Shown: in pieces, positions 20,117 to 32,100 of the stretch | Layout of the letters: every line of letters begins with the position of its first letter | Numbering within the stretch: position 1 is the stretch's first letter | Assembly (NCBI RefSeq): GCF_029227915.1 | Contig: NC_079885.1 | Location: forward strand, 16,875,001 to 16,939,000 | DNA length: 64,000 bases | Direction of reading: 5' to 3' | Source: Hydractinia symbiolongicarpus | Taxonomy: Eukaryota; Cnidaria; Hydrozoa; Anthoathecata; Hydractiniidae | The notes under the pieces: generated by a model | Seen by the model: only the letters and a program-made list of their open reading frames with translations | What the model was told of the DNA's origin: nothing | The model's database searches: none | Made by a program: the position numbers and the translations under genes

Positions 20117-23100
20117 ATGACGTCACTACGCATGTTACCCGCGATGGATGTTCATCAATACAATGAAGAACATGAGCAGCAGTATTATATTTCTAAAAAC
20201 AAGTGAGTCTTCTTTTCTTCTGCTAGCCAAGGAGCTTTCTTGACTTTTGTACATTGGCATTAGCCACTAGCAGTTGGTTTTACCTATAATGTGATTTTCC
20301 CTTTACACAAAATAGTAATCTGTGCAAGTATACTATACTGGATGTTTTTGAGAATACCCATCATTTGTGTAAATGTTATGTTGTGCAGAGTGCAATTTGC
20401 AATTAATTTTTAATGAGTGGTTTATAAAAGTGAAAAATTTTCTGGCCATATAAAATAAGAAAAAAAATTGATTTACAAAATATGAATTATGATTAGGAGT
20501 GAACCAGTAGCAATTAGTTTTAAAGAACCTCTAAAAACCTAAATTTCATCATCCACTTGCTGTTTGTCTGTGAACCAATTTAAGAACTTAAAGTTTTGTA
20601 ATAGAAAATGCTATTATAATCGCACTTATAATCATAGTAAGAAATCATCTCCAAGCAAATTTCATTACTTCATGTTAACAGGCAGGCAAGGGTCACAAAA
20701 TATTGATACAGAAAATATATGTACAGTACTGTGAAAAGGTTTGTTAACATTGTGGTTCGTGTTTATTTCATGTTACGCACGAACCACGATAGCCCACAAT
20801 GCATATTTTTTTAACAATCGTGGACCTCACGATCATGTTTTGTGGACTACACAAACAAAAATTAAACATTACACAGTTGCGTCCACGATAAATAACTTCT
20901 ATTGTAAAACAACAAAGACCGTATTCGTTCATCAATTAAATCAAAAACTGACGGCAAAAATAAATAAATTAACACTCATAAAGCTAGCTAAATAATAGAT
21001 TTTAATCGTTCGTAAATCAACATGCGATGTAAAAAAACATTTCTATCGCCGCTTTTTGTTTATAAACTTTTAAAATGCAATCTAAAAAAACATTTATATC
21101 GCCGCTTTTCGTTTATAAACTTTTATAATGCGATCTAAGAAACATTTCTATCGCCGTTCTTCGTTTTTAAACTTTTAAAACGCGATCTAAGAAAACATTT
21201 CTATCGTCGTTTTCGTTTATGAACTTTTAAAATGCGATCATAGAAACATTTCTATCACCCTTTTTCGTTCTTAAACTTTTAAAACGCGATCTAAAACAGC
21301 ATTTCTATCACCGCTTTTCGTTCTTGAACTTTTAAAATGCGATCTTTAAAAACATTTCTATCACAGCTTTTCGTTTTTAATAGTTTAAAATGCAATCTAA
21401 AAAAGCATTTCTATCGCCCCAGACAAATTTAACTTTTCTAGATAAATGACATTTCCTAAAAATACAATCGCGTCCATGACGAAAAAGTATACACCAAGCA
21501 AAAAAATGAATATGCTGTTGTAACTTGATAAAACCTGAAAAAAAAAATTATACTGGCTATAAAAATCGTGGAGCTCACGAAAATAATCGTGGGACACACG
21601 ATCCTTCGTGGAGATAATAATATTAGCGTGGTGGCCACGTTAGAATGTTTGAATGTTTGTTATACATAAAGACCACGATTTTGTCGTGGTTTGTGTGCAC
21701 CACGCTCGTTACACGAACACAATCCTAACAAACCTCTTCACAGTACTGTATGCTGAGCAGTCCTCCATCAAATTTCCCACGGATAAAGACTAGTTCTCCT
21801 AAATTGTCCGAAAAAGGTCCTGATTATTTATCTGAAAAATCGATTTTATCCGTAAATAACTGCAAATATATTTTTTGCCTTTCTGTTTTTTTTTACAAGT
21901 TATACATTAATTTTTTCGCAAACCAAAAAAACTTGGTACTAGTCCTGGGTATAGTCTTGATATGTGTGCAAGGCAGATGTTTTTCAAAATATGCAAACTG
22001 AAACTTATTGACATTCTTCAATTCCCTTTAGTGGACTGCAACAGATCTAACTGGTATGCAGAGGGTGGGTTGGCACAAAACTTGTATCAGGTGTTATGTG
22101 CATTGTTTTTTAAGATTTACGAGTGTTATAATTAAAACAGGTTCATGTTTTAATTACCTTCATCCAGGTTTCAGAGAAAACCCTATATACAGCCTATAAA
22201 CAACACAAAGAATATTTATGTGAGTTATACTCTCTTTTCATAGAAGCATATTCTAAATTTTTATCAGCCTCAGTAGGCTTCAGAAACTGCTATTTCAGCT
22301 GCAAACTGTGCTTACAATATCTAGTATTATCTAGTATATCTCATTATCTATTCTAATTATCTAATTATCTTATCTAATATCTAGTACAATATCTGCTTAC
22401 AATATTTAGTAATGTTGTTCAACCTTGTTTATGTTTGTACCATTTTCACACAATAGCAACAATGTTTTGTAAATTTGTAAAAAGATGTTTGGACATTTTT
22501 AGAATATGTACAATGTATGTGGAATATGAATATGCAGAATTCCTATTCGTCTGTGCAGTCAAACCTGCTATAGCGATCACCTGTATAGGACGGTAACCTG
22601 TCTTGATCACCACATTTGGGTCCCCCAATGTGTTTTTAGGTCATTTGCTACTCTTTAAGACGACCACCTGCCTAATGCGACTAACAACCGCTATTTTTAA
22701 TTCCTTTTTTTTCAAAAGCAGCAAACCTTGCCCATTTTTCTACTGCAATATAAGTATATATGTGTAGTAAAGCATTTACATTTACATTCAATTTTTCATA
22801 ACTTGGAGGTCACAGCTCTTGCATAAATTCAAATAATCTCTTCTTTCCACAAGTTGTGATAAAAGACTAAAAGGAAAAATGTGTCCACAGAGGAGGTGTT
22901 TTTTATGAGGCAACTACTTTAAGTCCCCAGAATGGCCGTCTTTCACAGGTTTGACTGCATGTTTTCAGTTTCGACAGCTGATATTATGCTTTACATACTT
23001 ATTATGCTTTAAGTTGGTTTTTCCCAATACAACTGATTTTAACTAGCTATACAGTTCAATTTAGCAGGACCCAATTTGCTAATCGAAATGCCAATCACTC

Positions 23101-26100
23101 TACGATGAATATTAAAATGGTGAATTAACTATTTTCATTATTGTGTCTTTCCCTATCTTTATTTGTGATAGTGATGTTAATTAGCAGTAATCGTTCCTTC
23201 TTTTTGTTAGTTGTTTTTCTTTTTGTTACTTTTTTTTGCTTGATTATTATTTTATGTTGGGAGCGAAAATAATATATTTTTTTTGTTAGCGTATTTCAGT
23301 TATTACATATTTAATAAACCATTAATGAAATCAAACTAGGCTCATTGCAGTATTTCCTTTTAAAAACCTCCTTTTAATTCTTCAATTGAAGTTTTTATTA
23401 AAATCTTATTATCAAATGCAGCTCACTATAAATAAGTGTATAAAAATATTTACTAAGCTTTTAATTTAGAGTCGAAATATATTTTTTCAAATTTCTGTTA
23501 TCAATATTCGAAAGTACTTCAATTGTTATTATTAAATTCTTATAGGTAAAGTAGTGTACATTAAGGAAAAAGTTAAAATTAAATAAATTTCCTAGATTGA
23601 AAGTGTTTTTAAAATCTCATAACGTTTTAGGACCCTTCATAGTGGACAGAGATTGGGGCAATAATAACAATGTAACGTTTTATGATATCCAAGTAAATAT
23701 TTTATTCATAACATAAATCAAAATTACCTTGTCTTCAATTGAACATTATTTTAGGACATGTTCAAAAAACATAGGCAGGATTTTGGCCAATTGTGAACAT
23801 TGGTATGCCATGTTACATTTTTATCTCTGTAGCTGATTTGGTATTTCCAATAAAAATCTTGAATACATTTTAAGAAATAGAATAAAAAATCTTTGAACAG
23901 TGAAGTTTCCATCCTTGTAGTTTGTGTACACTATGAGATATATATTTACAAACTCAAACAAGAGAAATGATAAAAAAGTAACAAGTGTATTTTTTTAAAA
24001 ATGATAAAAAGCTCCATAATGTTTGAAAATTTATTTTTATGACTTGAAACTTGGTACAGGCATAGTTTTGATAAATACGAGCACAATTTCTCGGTTATTT
24101 TTTATGAAGCAAGCAAAATGATAAATCTGTAACAGAAAACATATTAAGATGTTAGGTTTTTATCTGAAGATTTCAATGTTTATTTTTTTCATTTAGAACA
24201 TAAATCAATAAAAAACAACAGTTTCAACATTATGCTACAACATGAAATAAAAATTATTCAGATTTGAACACAAAAAAATGATAAATATTTAACTAAAATA
24301 AAGTTATTGTTCTATACCCTGCGTTAAATATATGTTACTTTATTGATCAATAATTTAATGAAGAAATGGTTCTAGAAAATTATCCTTTTAAGAAATTAAC
24401 TGGGTAAGCTTTATAAAAGGTTTTTAAGAATAAATAATGGTGCCAAACCTGTAACATTGTGTGTAATTGATAAAAATGTAACCTTGATTGCATTCTCAGT
24501 TACTTATTTTGTATATTGATACAGATGAAGATTTACAAAAAATCTTCTTTCTTACTAAGTTGCTGAACCTAAAAGACAATCCTGGGTGTTAATGGTCTTT
24601 ATCATTTGCAAACTTGTGTGATAAAAAAGTAACATAACTTAAGTATACTTGCCTGTCGATTTTTATGAAAAGGATTGGAAAATCAGCTGTCAGAATTTGT
24701 TGCGTCTGTTATATATTTCTTATGCATTCGTTATGTTACTCTTTTATCCCAATACAATTGTCTAGTTTTCTTCTGATTTAAAAAAGTTTGGTAGCACAAG
24801 AAATAGAATTAAAATATGTTTTTACCTTTAATGACAAATCCAGATAAGAAGATTGAATTGGCTGGGGTGCTTGGAAAGAATAGAGGGGGATAATCGGGTA
24901 AGAAAGTGTAGAGACTTGATAGTTTCTGGGGCAAAGCCCAGAGGCAGACCGAGAAAGACTTGGCAGGAGGTTATAAGGACAGACTTGATACAGAGGAAGT
25001 TGAGTTTAGATCTAACACAGTCTAGATCAGATTGGAAGAGGGTCATTAATATACCACGTCCAACCCATGCTAGCATGGAAAACGGACGTTAAGCCGTTGA
25101 TGATGGTGATGATGATGGTGATGGTGATGGTGATGGTGATGGTGATGGTGATGGTGATGGTGATGGTGATGATGACAAATAATTTATTTAAAATCCTAAA
25201 AAAATTTACCCTGCATGTTATGTTTTTATCCCTAATTTGAATGAAATTTACCTAAAATAATTATTACAATGTAGTTTTTCCATAAATTACTAACCAAATT
25301 ATGACTATTTATTAGATTATAACTACAGATTTTGAGTCCAAAAAGTAACACACTCATAATATTGCCCTTGTTACTTTGTTATCATGTATCTTTCCGGGAA
25401 TAGTGTTACTTTCCTTGTCTGATGCTATTTTTAGCTTCGAATAGGATCAAAACAACCAGTTTTGGATGTTATAGTGTTACAAATCATCTCAAAACAACAA
25501 AAGAGATATTTAAGTAACAAAGTTACTTTTTTGTCAATTTCCTTGTGTAGCTTAGGTTTCAAAAGAAACAAAATAGTGAGTCAGACTTGTTACATGATTA
25601 TCAATTTTTCTACAAAGTTTCATGGAAATCAAGGAAATAATTTTTAAGTTATAGCTGAAAGATCAAATTTGGCATTTTTTGAATGTTCACATCCTTGCCT
25701 ATGTTTTTTGAACATGTTCTTTAACTATTAGAGAAAAGGACGTTAAAAATAACAGAGTTGCAAGCTCCCAAACTCAGTTCTCGTGTTTGGGGTTCACAAA
25801 AAACCTCCACTTCTCACTAGCACAATTTAAAAGCACCTCAGAAAAAAGTATATATATTAAAGTATATTTTTCAATTCTCTCCAATAAGAGAACATCCTAT
25901 CCGACAGCAACAGGTTAGTGATTTTAAAAGTATACGTAGATGTAGATGTGCAATGAAACAATTAAGACCTGTAACAAGTATTGGATAACCATTAAAATTG
26001 TCATCAGTGAATTTATTTTAAAAAAAGGACAATCACAAACATGTATTGGTAAGCATTGCTTTTTTTAAAAAACTTTTTTATAGATATCCAACCGACAGCA

Positions 26101-29100
26101 GCAATGATCCATTCGAATTGTTTATTTGTCCATATGATCCAAATCATAAAATTACTGCTAAGAAATGGAATAAACATTTAAACGGTGATAGAAAAGTATG
26201 CCTGCCCTTTTGTTGATACTGTAGATCTTTTCATAAATTTGTATTATTTGCGTTATTTATTTCAATTTTTAGAAATATGGCGGTAACTTCAAAACTTGTA
26301 TGTTTAACGCAAGCCATCACATTCCTGAACCTGCATATGAGTACCATATGACCACTTGTCCAGACCAGGTAGACTGTATTTTTAGAAATCTATGCTGTCT
26401 TGAATGATCACTTTTGTAATAATATTGTTTAACAAACTTGCCATCTTAAATAATTTTTTGTTTCCTGCAACCTGACCTACTGTAACAAAATATTGCCAAT
26501 CCTAAAAATTTTAGATAAAAAAATGTAGCCATGAGCAATACAAAAATATATAAACAAAGAATAAAATCAATCTATATTAAAATACCCATATACGTCTGTC
26601 CGTCACGCAAAATGGTAACTTAGCTGCACAAGTAGCGAGACGCAAGCAATGCGGTATAAAAAGGACGGGCTAACGACTAGTTTATTAAAACCAAGCTTTT
26701 CGTACTTCTATGTACATTTTTAAGGTACATGAAATGTACATGAAGTACGAAAAGCTTTTATTTTAAAAATTCTACTTCCATAAAATAGGGAGAGAAAAAA
26801 ATTAAATAAAACTTACCTCATAAATTTAGTGTTTATATTTGCATGTTGTTCTTTTATCTTTATATTTTCAGTACATAATACAAAAAGGCAACTGCTAATC
26901 GAACTGCAAAAAAATACTACTAATTTGATTGGTTATTACATGTGCACGTATATACACTCTGCTCTCGTTTTTTCATGCAAACAATGAAGACATTGTAGGG
27001 AATTAAATGTAACAATATATACAAATTATGCAGTATTCGAATTTTACCTGCTTCAAAAAAGTTTGGTAAATTGGAGAAACCATATTAAATTTGAGCAAGT
27101 GATATAATTTAAAAAGAGCAATAAGATTAAAGGGATCATTGATGAGGTTTTATGCACTGGAAACATGGGATGATTTCTCGAAAAGGGCTTTAACTGGAGC
27201 AATTTATGGTACAGAATATTGTTCGATTTCAATTTTTCATCAATCAAAAAAATCAGTGAAGAGGAGGTGTCTGTGTTAAAACTAAATATTGTTGACAAGG
27301 ATTTGGACTTTGACCCCAAGTTAAAGTATGCGAATACAAAAGTTTTTGAAAATGATATGTCAAAAAAAAAATTTTCTTAGGTATTTCCAGCACTAATGAG
27401 GCATGAATTACGTTGCTATTTATTAATATGGTTAAACTGCAAATTTGTGCAGAAGTCCAATTATTTAGGGAAGAAAAAGCTTTAAATCTTGTCAGCCACT
27501 TCAGAGAATGGGAAGTTAAGGCTATGATTGCAAATTGCCTTTGGTATCTTGATAGCACCAATAAAAATATACAGGCTCATGCTAAAAACGATCCTAATTG
27601 AGTTTTGTTTACTTTACGGGTAGAAAGTTTCGCTCAGAGAAGGTTTAGCGCTTTCACGATTTTTAGCCATATTGCGAAAATAAGTACCCGCAGCTAATGT
27701 ACCATCTATCGTTCCATTCCTTTGCTGCCTTCGATCAGGAAATTGGAAGAAAGTGTTACAATGATCACTATACCAGCCCATCAAAATGGAGAAAACAAGA
27801 TTGATGATGAAAATGCCTCGTCAAGTGATCAGGACTCCAAAACGAAAGATTATTTTACACAAAATTGATTTATTCACTCGTTCATGAAGTAAATCCCTAA
27901 AATTTTGTGTTTTCTTCCTTGCGAAACTTTCTCTACGTAAAGTATAATATATTACATAAACTTAAACACACTCATCAACAGCTTGTCTCTTTTTTGCTTT
28001 AAAAATAAATTGATGCGGAAATAAGATGCAATTTGGTTTTGTTCCAGGGCGTGGCACTACAGATGCAATATTTTTACTCAGACAGCTTCAGGAAAAGTAT
28101 TTAGGAAAGAGAAAGAATCTCTATTTTGCCTTTGTAGATTTAGAGAAAGCTTTTGATAGAGTGCCACGTAAAGTTATTTGGTGGGCTATGAGAAAATTAG
28201 GTGTGGATGAGTGGCTAGTTACGATGGTTCAGTCTATGTACAGCAATGCTAGAAGTCGTGTCAGGATTAACGATTCACTTAGTGATGAATTTAGTGTAAA
28301 TGTTGGTGTACATCAGGGTTCTGTACTTAGTCCTTTGTTGTTTATTCTAGTCTTAGAAGCGCTGTCGATGGAGTTCAGAACAGGTTGTCCATGGGAGTTA
28401 TTGTATGCAGATGATTTGGTTCTCATAGCAGAGTCGATGGAAGAATTAGTTGAAAAGTTTGAGAAGTGGAAGAAAGGACTAGAAGAGAAAGGGCTGAAGG
28501 TAAACACAGCAAAGTCTAAAGTCATGATAAGTAGCATTGCAGCCAAGTGTGACCTTGTAGTTGGAAAGTGGCCTTGTGGAGTTTGCAGGAAAGGGGTTGG
28601 TAGTAACTCAATTTTTTGTCAGACCTGCAAGCATTGGGTACATAAGAAGTGCAGTAGTATTAGTGGAAGGTTAAGAGCTGACATACAGTTTGTATGCAAG
28701 CGTTGCAAAGGTGAGACTATAGAGAATGAAGTATTTCCAGCTTTAATGATGTACAACAGTGGCTCGTTAAAGATAGTTAAGAACTTCTGTTACTTAGGTG
28801 ATATGTTGGGCAGTGAAGGGGGTGTTGAAAGAAGTGTTACTTGCAGGATAGGTTCTGCTTGGAAAAAGTTTAGAGAGTTACTTCCTTTATTGACTAGCAG
28901 AGTCCTGTCAATTGAGGTAAAAGGTAGGTTGTATGAGGCCTGTGTAAGAAGTGTTATGTTGTACGGTAGTGAGACATGGGCAGTGAAGCAGGAAGATCTT
29001 GACTGTTTAGAAAGGAATGATATGAGAAGGGTTAGGTGGATGTGTAATGCCAGTCTGAGAGACAGAAAGAGTTCAGATGAGCTAAGAAGCAGGCTAAGTC

Positions 29101-32100
29101 TCCGTAGAATTAAAGTTGTTATTCAGATAAGAAGATTGAATTGGCTGGGGCACTTGGAAAGAATGGAGGAGGATAATTGGGTAAGAAAGTGTAGAGACTT
29201 GATAGTTCCTGGGGCAAAGCCCAGAGGCAGACCGAGAAAGACTTGGCAGGAGGTTATAAGGACAGACTTGATAGAGAGGAAGTTGAGTTTAGATCTAACA
29301 CAGTCTAGATCAGATTGGAAGAGGGTCATTAATATACCCCGTCCAACCCATGCTAGCATGGAAAACGGACGTTAAGCCGAGAATGATGATGATGATGATG
29401 ATGAAACATAAAACACAAAGGCATTAATCTCAAGAGAATAAGGTGTGCTTCAATGAGTGTTGCAAAAATATAATTACGGCTCGCTCTGGCTTGTTAAACA
29501 CCAATAAAAGTAAATTTTGAAATATTTATTTTATTGGTTGTTAATAGGCTTTATATTCTACACTAAAATTGTTGGCTGTCATACAATTTGTATCATTTAA
29601 AATCTTATACATTATGTTAGACTAACGCTTTAATGTGACCCATTAATAGTGTCCTAAAAATAAACTTCCGTCTTTCATTCTCCTTAACGTTTACATAATC
29701 ACTAGTTTAAGAACAGGGATCAGTAAATATGTGGATGAATTATATGCTAAGGGAGCATCAGCCGCAAAATTATAGTTCTTTCGGAATCCATGAAAGCAGG
29801 TTCTTCCTGCTTTCATGGATTATGTTACAATTTAAGGGTCTGCTTGCTGAGACTTTATTCAGCAGCAGCAACAACCGGCTCGACATTCAGTGAATATAAA
29901 GTCTTCAGATATAGTGATCATTTCATATATCTCATTTTTTATTCTAATTCTTGCATAACTATGATTGTCAGGGACAGGAACAGACAGTTGTATTAGCCTT
30001 GGCGTTTCAAACGAAACACACTGCTAAAAATAGCATCCAATATAGCATTTGTATATAACAAACATAATGTAACATTTTTTATAACTCAAGGTAGCCTGTG
30101 GTACTGAAAAGAGTTTGCTTATTATTGACATATTTCCTCCCCCTTACGCTTGAAAATAATATATATATTTTTCGTTTCTAAGATGGACCTACCCTAACCG
30201 ATGGAGCTACCCTAATCCTTTTTTGCAGCTTGAGTTACAGCAAACAAGCAATTATTTAAGGAGAGTCTAATTTTTGGTACTACAACATATCATTAACCTT
30301 ACCTTCCTAACCCATTGTTTATTGCTTGTCCACCTTTGGTGGGTCGCACTCACGCAAAGTTAAGGAATAAAGATGTGCTTTTTTAAAGCTACATCTTCTT
30401 CTTGTTCAATGTTGATAATAATCAACTAATTTAGTTTTTATTCTAACAGATAAGGAATTCTTTTTTTCCTGAAAGAATAAAACAGACTTCTCGTGTCATT
30501 TTTAATTTTGAATGGTCACTATGGTAACTCATAGCAAAGTTAACATTATATATATCTTGTGTTGCAGCACATCATTCGCAAAGGCCTAGAAGAGAGTAAG
30601 TCCTTAATTTGTATTAATTTTATTCTACTTCCAATAAGGATCTAATTTTGGTTGCTTTGCTCGAATTTAATTAATATTCTCACAAAATTTATTTAACTTT
30701 CCTAATGTGAGATAGGAGGATAGAAAAAAATAAACTAAAGAAACTATATCTTTTGTACTGTCTGTGTAGGCAAAGCAAGTGCTTTTATATACATTAGCTT
30801 GTAAAAAATGCATAGCTTTGTTTAATAAAAAATCATTATTTAATCTGATTGATTGAGATTTTGAATAAGAATTTTTAGAAGGAACTCCCGTAAGAAATTT
30901 GTTCTGTATTTTTATGAAACTGTTGTTTACATTTTTAATTGGCTAGAGTTGGCTGGGAATTGTATTGTATGCTAATTTAAATTTACCGCTTGACTTCCGC
31001 TTCAACCTTCTTCTTCATTAAAGAATTTCAAACTAGCTCCTGTCTTTTTTGTTGCATGTGGCCCTATTACATAAGATTTATTTTATTTGTTCAAATTAAT
31101 GACTTCCATCCTATAAAATTAATGTCATAGGGAAAAACAATTAATATCCCTTCGCACCAAAGTTAAAAAAAGTTCTAGGACTTTCCAACATCGATATCTG
31201 TACAAATGTGTTTTAAAACATGTGTTTTAAAACATGATATACTCACATAGCTAAGCTATATGTGAGTATATCATGTTGATAAGGAAATATTTAATTAACA
31301 GCAGGTGTGTCCATAATTTCTTTTGTTTCGAATTGAAAAGGATTTATTTAATGAAACAGGTTGTTAACAACATGGTGACCACAGTCCTAGAAATTCCTGA
31401 AAAATCTTGGGAAAATTAACTTGTCCTGGAAATTCCTAAAAAATCCTGGAATTTTGACAAAAAATTGAAGATGTCCTGGAATTGTCCTGGAAAGTAATCA
31501 TGTTAAGAAAAATGTTAATTCCAAATGTTTAAATCCGTTTACAAACGTTACAGAAGGGATTTTCTCAAGTAGTGGTTAAAACCTTTAAGCTAGATGTTTG
31601 GATTGTTTGCACAGTGAAGAAGCTTTTACTTGCGATGTGTCTCTTTCAACAATTACAAATTGTGATTCCTTTCACTATCGCAACTTGCAAGCGAATAAAA
31701 TGTTACAGTATATATATCTAAAGAAAATGAATTCCCTAATGGAGTTAAAGCTCGTTTTTTACATAATGATATATTCTAAATATAAATCAACTTAATGGCT
31801 CCTTAAGGGAGTCATTAACGTAAAGGAATAATCAAATTCAGGACAACAGGACAAATTCTTATATACCCCTCCCCTTGACGAAGTTAATTAAACTCTAGAC
31901 GTCGGAGTTTCGCCATGGGTCGAAGATATGTACCATTTTTTGTTTTAATTTCTGCCATTCTCACTTTTCCATCTCTTCCTGCAATTCCTTTTACCACAAT
32001 TCCTAGCGGCCACTGTCCTCTCGGCGAGTCTGTTTCAATCAGAACCAATTCGTCAATTTCCATGTTTCGATTTTCATCTTGCCATTTTAATTGTTTCGAT

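Larger units (their letters stand above)
20117..26368 (+). other. exons 1-3: paired CHHC zinc-finger modules
   Basis: Exon 1 gives an N-terminus rich in Gln/Glu/Tyr (MTSLRMLPAMDVHQYNEEH). Exon 2 encodes CPYDPNHKITAKKWNKHLNG with Cys44, His50, His60 in C-x5-H-x9-H spacing, but residue 64, where the fourth ligand belongs, is Asp. Exon 3 encodes CMFNASHHIPEPAYEYHMTT followed by Cys95, a complete C-x5-H-x9-H-x3-C module. CPYD opening the first and CxFNAxH opening the second are typical of GTSF1. Introns: donor GTGAGT for the 5.9-kb intron 1, GTATGC for the 77-bp intron 2. Confidence 0.85.

Noticed and set aside
20741-20995. 84-codon open frame in the TIR element
   Set aside because: It reads through the subterminal ACCACGA repeats; not transposase-like.
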